Positions 44,609 to 53,722 of a stretch of DNA of 64,000 bases are shown here, piece after piece. The DNA is taken from NCBI RefSeq assembly GCF_004011155.1, contig NZ_RJWG01000001.1:187189-251188 (forward strand), written 5' to 3'. Positions within the stretch are counted from its first letter, which is position 1, and each line of letters begins with the position of its first letter. Below the pieces are notes generated by a model. The model was given only the letters and a program-made list of their open reading frames with translations. It was not told the origin of the DNA and ran no database searches. The stretch comes from Clostridium prolinivorans. GTDB lineage: Bacteria; Bacillota; Clostridia; Clostridiales; Clostridiaceae. The position numbers and the translations under genes are program-made.

Positions 44609-45883
44609 ATGAAAAACTATCCAAATAAAAATTTTATTGATGTCGAAGAAAGACTCCCAATATTAAAAACTATTCCACTAAGTTTTCAGCATTTATTTGC
44701 TATGGTTGGTGCAACAATATTAGTACCTATTATAACCGGATTAAGCCCTTCAATTGCACTATTTTCAAGTGGAGTAGGTACTTTGCTTTATATATTGTGT
44801 ACCAAAGCTAAATTACCAGCATATATAGGATCATCTTTTGCTTTTATAGCTCCAATGGGAGTAGCTACAGCTAATTATGGAGTTCAATCTATGTTATCAG
44901 GTATAATTGCAGCTGGACTTGTTTATGTTATAGTTGCATGTATAATAAAATTTGCGGGAACATCTTGGTTGGATAAAGCTCTGCCACCAGTTGTAGTTGG
45001 TTCAGTTGTTATAGTTATAGGTCTTAGTCTTGCTGGAACAGCTGTAAATTGGGCAGGACTTATTCCAGGAGATAATCCTAATAATAGAGTAATAATAGTA
45101 TCTTTAATAACTCTTTGTGTTGGAATATTTGGTTCAATGTATTTTAAAGGATTTTTAGGAGTAATTCCAATACTTATAGCTATGATAGTTGGTTATATAT
45201 GTGCTTTTATATTAGGTGTAGTACCTGATGCAGCTATAAACGAAATTAAAAATGCCACTTTTATTCAAATACCTAAGTTTATGTTTCCAAAGTTTAATAT
45301 AAGTGCTATGATACTTATGGCTCCTGTAGCCTTTGTTACACTAGCTGAACATATTGGACATGTATATGTTACAAATAATGTATGCTGCAGAGATTTTACT
45401 AAAGATCCAGGACTTCACAGATCTATATTAGGAGATGGGATTGCAACAATATTTGGTGGATTTGTAGGAGGCCCCCCTAATACCACATATGGTGAAAATA
45501 TAGGAGTTATGGCAATAACAAAAGTTTATTCTGTATGGGTTATAGGTATGGCTGCTATAATAGCTATAGTAATGTCTTTTATTGGACCTATAGCTGCTAT
45601 AATAAAAAATACACCTCAGCCAGTAATGGGAGGAATAAGTTTATTATTATTTGGTATAATAGCTTCTTCAGGGTTTAGAATATTTGTAGAAGATAAAATT
45701 GATTTTAGCAAAAAAAAGAATTTAATATTATGTTCAGTTATTATAGTATTAGGAATAGGTGGAGCTAGAATTTCTTTTCCTGTATATGGCATAAATGTTG
45801 AAGTGGCAGGTGTAGCTCTTGCTACAATAGTAGGAGTAATTTTAAATTTAATACTACCAGAGAATAGCAAAACAGAAGAATAA
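44609..45883 (+). CDS. uraA: Uracil permease (NCS2 family)
   Basis: A 424-aa uracil:proton symporter with about 12-14 membrane segments. NCS2 features: SFQHLFAMVGATILVPIITGLSPSIALFSSGVGTLLY near the N-terminus, SSFAFIAPM, the substrate-binding VTLAEHIGHVYV (Glu in helix 8), and GGFVGGPPNTTYGENIGVMA. It lies 51 bases after pyrR, in the usual pyrR-pyrP/uraA pairing, with a PyrR-type hairpin abutting its ribosome site. A bidirectional terminator follows. Confidence 0.96.
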   Translation: MKNYPNKNFIDVEERLPILKTIPLSFQHLFAMVGATILVPIITGLSPSIALFSSGVGTLLYILCTKAKLPAYIGSSFAFIAPMGVATANYGVQSMLSGIIAAGLVYVIVACIIKFAGTSWLDKALPPVVVGSVVIVIGLSLAGTAVNWAGLIPGDNPNNRVIIVSLITLCVGIFGSMYFKGFLGVIPILIAMIVGYICAFILGVVPDAAINEIKNATFIQIPKFMFPKFNISAMILMAPVAFVTLAEHIGHVYVTNNVCCRDFTKDPGLHRSILGDGIATIFGGFVGGPPNTTYGENIGVMAITKVYSVWVIGMAAIIAIVMSFIGPIAAIIKNTPQPVMGGISLLLFGIIASSGFRIFVEDKIDFSKKKNLILCSVIIVLGIGGARISFPVYGINVEVAGVALATIVGVILNLILPENSKTEE

Positions 45884-45898
45884 GGATAATAACATGAT

Positions 45899-45940
45899 AA
45901 AAACTCAAAGGATTAATTAAAAATATCCTTTGAGTTTTTA
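45899..45940. terminator. Bidirectional terminator between uraA and rqcH
   Basis: AAAAACTCAAAGGAT (45899-45913) and ATCCTTTGAGTTTTT (45925-45939) form a perfect 15-bp stem with an 11-base loop, with T and A runs built into its arms, so it works in both directions. Confidence 0.92.
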
Positions 45941-45942
45941 AA

Positions 45943-47673
45943 TTATATTTTTTTTAAACTTAAATTATAAGGTGTTACATAAAGAGTTTTATTTGTATAA
46001 TAAATTACCATACCAGGTTTGGCACCAGAAGGTTTTTTTATGTTTTTTATAAAAGTATAATCTACAGGAACATTTGAAGAATTTTTTGCACTACTATAAT
46101 AGGCTGCTAATATAGCTGCTTCTTTTAATGTAGTATCAGGTATATCACCATTATTTTTTACAATAACATGAGCGCCGGGTATATTTTTAGTATGAAACCA
46201 CAAATCTTTTTTATCAGCAAATTTTAAAGTTAAGTAATCATTCTGTATATTATTTTTACCTACATAAATGTCTATACCATCACTTGATATAAAGTGATAT
46301 GGTTTTGATGGTTTAATATTTTTTTTATTTTCTTTTTTATATCTTATATAACCAGTATTCATAAGTTCTCGTTTGATTTCTTCTATTTCATCATAAGCAT
46401 CAATATTTTTTATGTTTACCATAACAGATTGAAGATAATTTATTTCTTCTTCTGTAAATTTCATTTGGATTTTAGCCATTTCTGCTGTTTTCTTTAATTT
46501 ATTATATTTTTTATAAAAAGATTGAATATTTTCAGAAGGAGTTTTGTTTTCATTTATTTCAATGTTAATATATTCTTCTTTTTCAGAATAATAATTTAAT
46601 ACTTTTACAATTTTATCTCCTTTTTTTATATTATATATATTAGAAGTAAGAAGTTCTCCATAAATCCTATATTGTTCCATATCTTTACATTTTGATAATG
46701 TATCTTTTAATATATTTAATTTTTTATAACATCTATCCAAATTGGTATTTACTATTTTCTGCAAATCAGAACTTTTATTATTCAATCTTTCAAATTTATC
46801 TTTTTCATAATAAAAAATTTCTAATAATTCTGAAGGAGAATTATACTTTTTTTGTATAAGATTATTAAATTGGTATAAATTAGTACAATAAAAATCTTTT
46901 AATATGGATTTATCTATATAAGAAATAAACTCAAATTTGCAATTTTTTAAATATATAAAAATATTATTTATGTATTTATATATGTCATTTAATGATGCCA
47001 TATCAATTTCAATGTTATTTACTTTTAAGCCTTCATACAAAGATTTTGAAAATTGAGAACTTATTCCAGTAAAAATTTTAGAAAAAACATTTGGCTCAAG
47101 TTTAATATTATTATTGAATATAAAATTTTTCATTTCTTCATATGAAAAAGAAAAAGGATCTAACTTTAAGGATTTTGGAGGTAAAATATATATAACTCCA
47201 GGATATAAATGACGATAACTGTTAATTTCTGAAGTTATATGTTTTATACTATCGATTATAATATTATCCCTTTTTCTTACTAATGTTATATTGCTATGCC
47301 TTCCCATAATTTCAACTATTAAAGAGTAAATACTATTAAAACCTAGTTCGTCTGAGCTTTCAAAGTCTATAACTATTATTCTATCAGTTGAAACTTGTTC
47401 AATATTTAAAATTTTAGAGCCACTTAAATATTTTCTAAGAACCATACAAAACATAGGTGCTTTTAACGGATTTGGTTTAGTTAAATTTGTTAAATGAATT
47501 TTAGGATAAGTAGAATTAGAACTTATGAGGAGTTTATAATTAACTTTAGTTCCCCTTAAGTTTATTATTATTTCATCTTTTTCAGGTTGGGATATTTTAT
47601 CTACTCTACAACCTATAATGCTTTTTTTTAATTCATCTAAAATACTGTATATATAAAGTCCATCTAAAGGCAT
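45943..47673 (-). CDS. rqcH: Ribosome quality-control protein RqcH (NFACT, FbpA/FpbA-like)
   Basis: Rqc2/NEMF homologue that binds stalled 50S-peptidyl-tRNA and adds alanine tails to nascent chains. Architecture in 576 aa: NFACT-N (MPLDGLYIYSILDELKKSIIGCRVDKISQPEKDEI), HhH region, a long coiled coil (about residues 275-435), and the NFACT-R/DUF814 domain with DLWFHTKNIPGAHVIVKN. Older annotations call it fibronectin-binding protein. The ATG on the - strand follows GAAAGGATGATT. It is monocistronic, convergent with uraA and divergent from dapF. Confidence 0.93.
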   Translation of the reverse strand: MPLDGLYIYSILDELKKSIIGCRVDKISQPEKDEIIINLRGTKVNYKLLISSNSTYPKIHLTNLTKPNPLKAPMFCMVLRKYLSGSKILNIEQVSTDRIIVIDFESSDELGFNSIYSLIVEIMGRHSNITLVRKRDNIIIDSIKHITSEINSYRHLYPGVIYILPPKSLKLDPFSFSYEEMKNFIFNNNIKLEPNVFSKIFTGISSQFSKSLYEGLKVNNIEIDMASLNDIYKYINNIFIYLKNCKFEFISYIDKSILKDFYCTNLYQFNNLIQKKYNSPSELLEIFYYEKDKFERLNNKSSDLQKIVNTNLDRCYKKLNILKDTLSKCKDMEQYRIYGELLTSNIYNIKKGDKIVKVLNYYSEKEEYINIEINENKTPSENIQSFYKKYNKLKKTAEMAKIQMKFTEEEINYLQSVMVNIKNIDAYDEIEEIKRELMNTGYIRYKKENKKNIKPSKPYHFISSDGIDIYVGKNNIQNDYLTLKFADKKDLWFHTKNIPGAHVIVKNNGDIPDTTLKEAAILAAYYSSAKNSSNVPVDYTFIKNIKKPSGAKPGMVIYYTNKTLYVTPYNLSLKKI

Positions 47674-47862
47674 ATAAATTAATCATCCTTTCAAAGTTTT
47701 AATACATTTTATAAGTAAGTATAAGTATATCATTATAAGTTTTTAAAATCAAAAAAATATGATAAAATTATATTTAAAACTATAAGATTATATTTTACAG
47801 TTTGTTTATATTTTAATATATAATAAATTTAAATATATATGGAATATGAAAGGGAAGATATT

Positions 47863-48684
47863 ATGAAATTTACAAAAATGCATGGTAATGGTAATGATTT
47901 TATTGTTTTAGAAGATTTTGACAATAAAATTACAGATGAAGGCAATTTAGCAAAAAAATTATGCAATAGGAATTTTGCAATAGGTGCTGACGGAATTCTT
48001 ATTGTAAGGAAAAGTGTAAAAGCAGATATACAGATGGTAATAATTAATTCTGATGGTTCTTATGCAGCTATGTGTGGAAATGGTATAAGGTGTTTTGCAA
48101 AATATGTATGGGAAAAAAATATAGTAAATAAAAAAGAAATTAAAATTGAAACAGGGGATGGTATAAAAAAGGCTTATCTTGATATTAAAAATGGAGAAGT
48201 TGCATCAATTACAATAAATATGGGGAAACCTTCTTTTGATCCAAATTTAATTCCAGCTATATCAAACAGTGAAATTATTAATAAAAAAATAAATGTAAAT
48301 AATAAAGAATATATAATTAATTCTTTACTTATGGGAGTGCCACATACTGTAATATTTGGATTATTTGATAAATTTTGCATTGAAGATGGTAAATATATAG
48401 AAAAATATGATATTTTCCCTATTGGAACAAATGTAAATTTTTGCGAAATAATTAGTAGAGAAAATATAAAAGTAGCAACTTGGGAAAGAGGAGCTGGACC
48501 AACACTAGCCTGTGGGACAGGAAGCTGTGCTTGTGTAGTTGCAGCTAATAAGCTTGATTTAGTTGATAATAAAGTTTTAGTAAATATTCCAGGAGGTAAA
48601 CTAATAATCGAAATTACTGAAGATGGAGTATTAATGACAGGTCCAGCAGAAGTATCTTATTATGGTGAAATAAAACTTAAATAA
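47863..48684 (+). CDS. dapF: Diaminopimelate epimerase DapF
   Basis: Converts LL- to meso-diaminopimelate for wall peptide and lysine synthesis, matching the DAP-type MurE in this window. The ATG at 47863, 6 bases past AGGGAAG, gives MKFTKMHGNGNDFIVLE, the family start, and 273 aa; the frame also opens at 47839 without a ribosome site. The two catalytic cysteines are in AAMCGNGIRCFAKYV and LACGTGSCACVVAA. A terminator follows. Confidence 0.97.
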   Translation: MKFTKMHGNGNDFIVLEDFDNKITDEGNLAKKLCNRNFAIGADGILIVRKSVKADIQMVIINSDGSYAAMCGNGIRCFAKYVWEKNIVNKKEIKIETGDGIKKAYLDIKNGEVASITINMGKPSFDPNLIPAISNSEIINKKINVNNKEYIINSLLMGVPHTVIFGLFDKFCIEDGKYIEKYDIFPIGTNVNFCEIISRENIKVATWERGAGPTLACGTGSCACVVAANKLDLVDNKVLVNIPGGKLIIEITEDGVLMTGPAEVSYYGEIKLK

Positions 48685-48693
48685 TATATTCTT

Positions 48694-48738
48694 AAGTATG
48701 TTATAAAAATAAAAATAACATACTTTTTTTATTTTTTT
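48694..48738 (+). terminator. Terminator after dapF
   Basis: AAGTATGTTAT (48694-48704) pairs with ATAACATACTT (48715-48725), followed by TTTTTATTTTTTT. Confidence 0.9.
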
Positions 48739-48771
48739 GGTTCTAAAAAGATTAAAAAAAAATATATGGGA

Positions 48772-48777
48772 TATAAT
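48772..48777 (+). promoter_or_regulatory. -10 box of the pilus operon promoter
   Basis: A perfect TATAAT, 34 bases before the pilB ATG, in a GGGATATAATG context. The -35 is poor (AGATTA at 17 bases). No c-di-GMP riboswitch is seen in this short leader, unlike some clostridial pilus operons. Confidence 0.4.
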
Positions 48778-48810
48778 GTAAAATAATGATTAATTAAACA
48801 GGTGATGATA

Positions 48811-50349
48811 ATGATTATAAATTCAAAAAATTTAAATAATATAAATTATATTGATTTAGATTATTTAGATATAAACTATAATGCTGTAAAACTAATTCCT
48901 AAAGAAATAATGAATAAATATTTTTTAGTACCTTTTAATTTTGATAAAGATACTATTTCAATAGCTAGTATTGACTTTAATAATAAAAAAATTATTGATG
49001 ATATTAAATTTTTAACTAATAAAGAAGTTAAAATATTTTATTCAGATAAAAATAAAATATTGAAAATATTAGATTTAATTAATGAAAAAGAAAACACAGA
49101 TATTATATTAGAACAATTAAAAAAAGATTATATTAATAATGCTAATAATAAAAACACAGAAACAGACGGATTTTCTTACTATTCTTCTGAAAATTCTCCT
49201 ATTGTAAAACTTACAAATTCTATAATAGATGGAGCTATAAAAAGAAGAGCAAGTGATATACACTTTGAACCATTTGAAGATATAACTTTAATAAGGTATA
49301 GGATTGATGGTATATTGCAACAATATATTACTATACCTAAAAAAATATATTTTTTTATATGTACTAGAATAAAAATACAATCTGGGATGGATATTGCAGA
49401 CAAAAGATTACCTCAAGATGGAAAACTACAATATAAAATAAAAGAAAAAATTTATGATTTAAGAGTTTCCTCTATTCCAACCATATATGGTGAAAAAATA
49501 GTTTTAAGAATTTTATATAAAAAAGAAGAATTAATGAATTTAAAAGAATTAGGATTTTCTATATTAGATATACAACTAATAGAAAGCTTTTTAAAAAGTC
49601 CTCATGGTATTATTTTAGTAACAGGTCCAACTGGAAGTGGTAAAACTACAACTTTATATTCAATGCTTAATATGATGGATAAATATGATAAAAACATAAT
49701 AACTATTGAAGATCCTGTAGAATATACAATTAAAGGAGTAAATCAAGTTAATGTTAATAATAAAGCTGGACTTACTTTTAGCAGTGGTCTTAGAAGCATT
49801 TTAAGGCAAGATCCAGACTCAATTATGATAGGTGAAATTAGAGATGAAGAAACAGCTAAAATAGCAGTTAGAGCAGCTATAACAGGACATTTAATATTTT
49901 CTACTCTTCATACAAATGATGCTGCTTCTTCAATAATCAGGCTTGTTGATATGGGGGTACCTAATTATCTTGTTGCAGATTCCTTACATCTTTGCATAGC
50001 CCAAAGACTTGTACGAACTATATGTAAAAATTGTAAAAAAGAATATATACCTTCTTTTGAAGAAATTAGAAATCTAAATTTAAATACTAATGAAAAACTT
50101 TATAAAGGTAAAGGATGTCATGAATGTAACAATACTGGATATAAACATAGGACTGTGGTATATGAAATTATGCAAATAGATGAAACTTTAAGAAAATTAA
50201 TTATTGATGAAAAAAATGTAGATAAACTTAGAAATTACAATGAACAAATTGGAATGAATTCAATTAAAAACTATTGCAGAAATTTAGTTATTAAAGGGAT
50301 AACTACTTATGAAGAATATGTTAAATTATGTAGTGGTTACTTTTATTAA
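48811..50349 (+). CDS. pilB: Type IV pilus / pseudopilus assembly ATPase PilB (GspE, ComGA-like)
   Basis: Hexameric secretion ATPase that drives pilus extension. It carries a short MshEN-type N-terminal domain (KLIPKEIMNKYFLVPFNFD), the Walker A GPTGSGKTTTLYS (K278), the Asp box EDPVEYTIKGVNQV, Walker B SIMIGEIRDEETA and His box HLIFSTLHTNDA, and a four-cysteine CxxC...CxxC zinc site near the C-terminus, as in PilB/GspE. Length 512 aa from ATG 48811, chosen because GGTGATGAT precedes it. It opens an operon of pilus genes. Confidence 0.95.
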   Translation: MIINSKNLNNINYIDLDYLDINYNAVKLIPKEIMNKYFLVPFNFDKDTISIASIDFNNKKIIDDIKFLTNKEVKIFYSDKNKILKILDLINEKENTDIILEQLKKDYINNANNKNTETDGFSYYSSENSPIVKLTNSIIDGAIKRRASDIHFEPFEDITLIRYRIDGILQQYITIPKKIYFFICTRIKIQSGMDIADKRLPQDGKLQYKIKEKIYDLRVSSIPTIYGEKIVLRILYKKEELMNLKELGFSILDIQLIESFLKSPHGIILVTGPTGSGKTTTLYSMLNMMDKYDKNIITIEDPVEYTIKGVNQVNVNNKAGLTFSSGLRSILRQDPDSIMIGEIRDEETAKIAVRAAITGHLIFSTLHTNDAASSIIRLVDMGVPNYLVADSLHLCIAQRLVRTICKNCKKEYIPSFEEIRNLNLNTNEKLYKGKGCHECNNTGYKHRTVVYEIMQIDETLRKLIIDEKNVDKLRNYNEQIGMNSIKNYCRNLVIKGITTYEEYVKLCSGYFY

Positions 50350-50365
50350 AATGGAGTGTTAACAA

Positions 50366-51562
50366 ATGGTGTTTTATACATATAAGGCTAAAAATATAAA
50401 TGGAGAAATATTAGAGGGGAAATGTTTGTGCAATGATGAAAATGATTTGATTATAACTTTAAGAGATAAAGGATTTTATACTATAAAATATAATGAAATA
50501 AAAAATAGAAAAAATTTTTCTATTTTTTCTAAAGTTTCTTCAAAAGACTTATCTATATTTTGTAATCAATTTGCTTCTTTACTCCAAGCAGGAATAAATA
50601 TATCCGAAATATTAGATATATTATATAATCAATCTTTAAACAAAAATATAAAAATAAGCATAAATGAAATAAGTGAACTATTAAAACAAGGAGCGGAATT
50701 ATCTTATTGTATGAAATTATATAAAAATATATATCCTGATTTTTTAATCAATATGATAAAAGTGGGAGAAGAGAGTGGAAAATTAGATGAAATATTTTTG
50801 AATTTATCTTATTTTTATAATAATGAAAATAAAATTAAAAATAAAATAACAAAAGCTATGTTTTATCCAACTATTACTTTTTTTATTAGTATTGTTGTTA
50901 TGGAATTTATGGCTAATAAGATAATTCCTATTTTTATATCTACACTAGAAAGTCTTCAAGCTTCAATTCCTATAATAACAAGAATATTTATAAATACAGT
51001 ATTATTTATAAATCACAGCATTTTGTATTTAGTTCCATTTTTTACAATTGTTTTTTGGGAAATTAAATATAATAAGATTTTTAAAAATATAAAAATGTTT
51101 TTTCATAAATTTTTATTGAATAATAGATTTATAAAAGAAATTAGCGGGAAATTAATAGCAGTAAAATTTTCCAATTGTATGGCTATATTATTGGGAAGTG
51201 GTGTCAATGTTATAAAAGCTTTTGAAATAACTTGTGATGTAATAGAAAATAAATATGCAAAAGAAAATATCAAAATATGTATAGATAAAATTAAATGTGG
51301 CTCAAATATTTCAGAAAGTTTAAAATATATAAAATTTTTTCCTGATTTCTTATTTTCAATGATAAAAATTGGTGAAGAAACAGGGTTATTAAAAGAAACA
51401 TTACTAAAAGCTTCAGATATAATGGATATGGAATTAAATAATTCTATAGATAAAATTATAACCTTAATTGAACCTATTGTTATTATATTACTTTCTATAA
51501 TTATTGGATTTATGCTCATAGCGATGTTTACTCCAATGATTAATGTTATGGATGCAATATAA
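50366..51562 (+). CDS. pilC: Type IV pilus inner-membrane platform protein PilC (GspF, ComGB-like)
   Basis: Polytopic platform protein of the pilus machine, 398 aa. Two copies of the T2SSF domain are visible: the first has FCNQFASLLQAGINISEIL and LINMIKVGEESGKLDEIF, the second KFSNCMAILLGSGVNVIKAFEI and LFSMIKIGEETGLLKETLL. Three hydrophobic segments separate and end them. The N-terminal part is YKAKNINGEILEG as in PilC. It starts 16 bases after pilB behind GGAGTG. Confidence 0.95.
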   Translation: MVFYTYKAKNINGEILEGKCLCNDENDLIITLRDKGFYTIKYNEIKNRKNFSIFSKVSSKDLSIFCNQFASLLQAGINISEILDILYNQSLNKNIKISINEISELLKQGAELSYCMKLYKNIYPDFLINMIKVGEESGKLDEIFLNLSYFYNNENKIKNKITKAMFYPTITFFISIVVMEFMANKIIPIFISTLESLQASIPIITRIFINTVLFINHSILYLVPFFTIVFWEIKYNKIFKNIKMFFHKFLLNNRFIKEISGKLIAVKFSNCMAILLGSGVNVIKAFEITCDVIENKYAKENIKICIDKIKCGSNISESLKYIKFFPDFLFSMIKIGEETGLLKETLLKASDIMDMELNNSIDKIITLIEPIVIILLSIIIGFMLIAMFTPMINVMDAI

Positions 51563-51595
51563 AATAATAAAAAAGAAAGGAACGAAAAATGTATT

Positions 51596-51979
51596 ATGAA
51601 GAAAAAAGGATTTACTTTAATAGAGGTAATTGTTGCAATATCTATAGTTATGATATTAGCTAGTCTTACAGTTCCAAAAGTAACTGCATATATAGATAAA
51701 GCAAAAAATACAAAAGTAATAAGCCAAGGAAAACAGATTTATACTGCTGCTATGTGGAGCTATTCAGAAGAAAATGGAACTTTTAATTCTAACAGTATTT
51801 CAGAGGCAATTAATACAGTTGCAGGTATAAGTAGTATTAATGAAATTAAAGTTAATAATAAAAATGTAGCTATCTCTTTTACTAGTGATAATGATATTTA
51901 TTTATTAAATATAAATGGAGATAGTAATGGTTATACAATTTCATTAGATAATAAATTAATATTTGATTCATCTAAATAA
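51596..51979 (+). CDS. Type IV prepilin-like protein, probable main (pseudo)pilin
   Basis: A 127-aa prepilin with a class III-like leader: MKKKG|FTLIEVIVAISIVMILASL, cleavage after G5 and Glu at mature position 5, then a hydrophobic helix and a small C-terminal domain without cysteines. Being first after pilC, and having GspG/ComGC-like size and the A-x-A-M-W-S-Y stretch, it may be the main subunit. The start ATG is 14 bases from the GAAAGG site; a closer ATG at 51589 is in another frame and is not used for a pilin. Confidence 0.85.
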   Translation: MKKKGFTLIEVIVAISIVMILASLTVPKVTAYIDKAKNTKVISQGKQIYTAAMWSYSEENGTFNSNSISEAINTVAGISSINEIKVNNKNVAISFTSDNDIYLLNINGDSNGYTISLDNKLIFDSSK

Positions 51980-51993
51980 ATAGGGTTATACAA

Positions 51994-52428
51994 ATGAAAA
52001 AAGGATTTACTTTAATTGAAGTTTTAGTAACTATGTCTATTATTATGCTACTTATTCCTTTAACAAATTTTTTTATATCAAATTATAAAAAATTACAAAA
52101 CGATAACGATATAAAAATGTGCCAAATCATGATAGTAAGTATCATAAACAATAGTAAACAATATTGTAGAGAAAAAAATAAATCAGGCTACATTTTATTT
52201 GATATAGCTAAAGATGAAATTATTTTTTATTGTGATGGTAATAAAAAAGATAATTTTTTATTGCCTAAAGGTATAGATTTAAAATCTATAAATACAAATT
52301 ATTATAAAATTGATATTAATAATTTTGGTATTACAAATGATGCAGGAACTATAAGCATTAAAGACAGATATAATAAAATTTATGAAATAACTATAAATGT
52401 TGGAGTAGGGCATGTTGAAATTAAATAA
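51994..52428 (+). CDS. Minor prepilin-like protein
   Basis: A 144-aa prepilin with MKKG|FTLIEVLVTMSIIMLLIPL, giving Glu5 of the mature form, then a soluble domain with GYILFDIAKDEIIFYCDG and FGITNDAGTISIKD; that beta-rich layout is like GspH/ComGD-type minor pseudopilins. It starts 15 bases after the first pilin gene, but its ribosome site (ATAGGG) is weak. It overlaps the next gene by 17 bases. Specific orthology cannot be set from sequence alone. Confidence 0.8.
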   Translation: MKKGFTLIEVLVTMSIIMLLIPLTNFFISNYKKLQNDNDIKMCQIMIVSIINNSKQYCREKNKSGYILFDIAKDEIIFYCDGNKKDNFLLPKGIDLKSINTNYYKIDINNFGITNDAGTISIKDRYNKIYEITINVGVGHVEIK

Positions 52429-52855
52429 AAAATCAGGCTATTCTATATTGGAAGTTTTATGCGCAATAAGTATTTTATCTATAATGCTATCTGGAATATT
52501 AATGTTAGATTTAAATAATTTAAAGTTAAAAAAATATAATAATGAAATTATCAGGTATACATATATCTTAGATACCTTAAAAAAAGAAATATTATTTAAT
52601 TGTACATATGAGGATATTAAAAATATTACTGAAAACAATAAAAAATATATTTCAGGAGAATATCTAACGATAGAAAATATAAAAAAATTAAAATTAAATC
52701 AATTGTTTAATGAGGATGTTAAATTAGATGATACTTATTTAGAGATGAATATTGTTGACGATACTGCTTTTAAGATAGAGTTAAATATTCATTTAATGTT
52801 AAAATCAAAAAAAGATATAATTAAATGTGAATTTTACAAAGGTAAATATATATGA
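52412..52855 (+). CDS. Minor prepilin-like protein
   Basis: A 147-aa protein with a slightly longer leader, MLKLNKKSG|YSILEVLCAISILSIMLSG: cleavage expected after G9, Tyr at position 1 and Glu at position 5 of the mature protein. The rest is lysine- and asparagine-rich with one cysteine pair candidate (C68, C142). It resembles GspI/ComGE-type minor subunits in size only. The start overlaps the previous gene and uses GGAGTAGGG inside it. Confidence 0.78.
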   Translation: MLKLNKKSGYSILEVLCAISILSIMLSGILMLDLNNLKLKKYNNEIIRYTYILDTLKKEILFNCTYEDIKNITENNKKYISGEYLTIENIKKLKLNQLFNEDVKLDDTYLEMNIVDDTAFKIELNIHLMLKSKKDIIKCEFYKGKYI

Positions 52856-53289
52856 AAAAGGGATTTACGCTTTTAGAAATAATAGTAGCTATTGGAATGT
52901 CAGGTATAATAATTACTATTTTAACTTCTATGATTTTAAATTATAATTTAAAATTTAAAAAAGAAACTTTAGATATGCAAAATTATTTTTACATACATGA
53001 AGCCTTTTTATTTATAGAACAAGAATTTAATAAATCTAAAAACATAAAAACATATGATAATAAAATTGAATTAAATTATATAGATGAATTTAATAAAAAA
53101 ATTATACAATTTAATGGTAAAAACAAAATTGAAATTATTGATGTATATAAAAATAATATAAAAGCTGTTAATATTATTACAAGTAACATTAAAAGTTTAT
53201 CAATAACTCAAAAAGAAAATATAATTTATATAATTATGATAGATGTTAATGGAGTAAAATATGAAAAATGTTTTGGAATAAAAAAATAA
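52852..53289 (+). CDS. Minor prepilin-like protein (GspJ/ComGF-like)
   Basis: A 145-aa prepilin with MKKG|FTLLEIIVAIGMSGIIITILTSMIL, cleavage after G4 and Glu5 present. Residues 45-60 read FYIHEAFLFIEQEFNKSK, the helix found after the pilin helix in GspJ/ComGF-like subunits, and the tail has ISVTQKENIIYIIMIDVNG-like beta strands. The start overlaps the previous stop as ATGA, so the pair is probably coupled. It overlaps the next gene by 22 bases. Confidence 0.78.
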   Translation: MKKGFTLLEIIVAIGMSGIIITILTSMILNYNLKFKKETLDMQNYFYIHEAFLFIEQEFNKSKNIKTYDNKIELNYIDEFNKKIIQFNGKNKIEIIDVYKNNIKAVNIITSNIKSLSITQKENIIYIIMIDVNGVKYEKCFGIKK

Positions 53290-53720
53290 AAAAAGGATAT
53301 ATACTTTTATACACAATTATTATTACTACATTTTGTATGTGTATAGTATTATATTTTTTTACATTAGAATTTAAAAAAATTAAAAGTATTCAAAGTGAAA
53401 AGAATTATATACTTATGAATAATAAATATGATGAGTATAAAGAAAAATCATTAACAATTTTATATCAAAACATATTAGAAAATGTATTAGAAAAAAATTA
53501 TGAAAATATAAAAAAATATTTTCAAGATAGTAAAATTAATTTTTATATTGATAATGGAAAATGTAATTTTAAATATAATGAAAAAGACAATAATTTAATA
53601 CTAGATACCTATATTGATGATTATTTTTTTAAAAGAGATATATATGATTATGATTTTATAGATGATAAATTTAAATTTATATACAAAGAAACTATTTATA
53701 TAGAAGGTAGGATAAAATAA
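53268..53720 (+). CDS. Pilin-like minor protein lacking Glu5 (GspK/PilX/ComGG-like position)
   Basis: A 150-aa protein with leader MFWNKKIKKG|YILLYTIIITTFCMCIVLYFF. The cleavage site is plausible, but mature position 5 is Tyr, not Glu. Loss of Glu5 is typical of the tip subunit GspK. The outside domain is short and charged with no clear family motif. It overlaps the previous gene by 22 bases and precedes the PilM-like gene by 2 bases. The assignment is from position and leader only. Confidence 0.65.
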   Translation: MFWNKKIKKGYILLYTIIITTFCMCIVLYFFTLEFKKIKSIQSEKNYILMNNKYDEYKEKSLTILYQNILENVLEKNYENIKKYFQDSKINFYIDNGKCNFKYNEKDNNLILDTYIDDYFFKRDIYDYDFIDDKFKFIYKETIYIEGRIK

Positions 53721-53722
53721 AA

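Noticed and set aside
48726-48810. Search for a c-di-GMP riboswitch ahead of the pilus operon
   Set aside because: The leader is short and AT-rich, with none of the conserved riboswitch core sequences or stems.
51103-51519. 138-aa ORF on the - strand inside pilC
   Set aside because: Antisense shadow of a conserved T2SSF domain with no independent signals.
51589-51664. ATG at 51589 better spaced from the ribosome site than the pilin start
   Set aside because: It opens a short out-of-frame peptide; the 51596 frame gives a canonical prepilin leader, so that is the gene.
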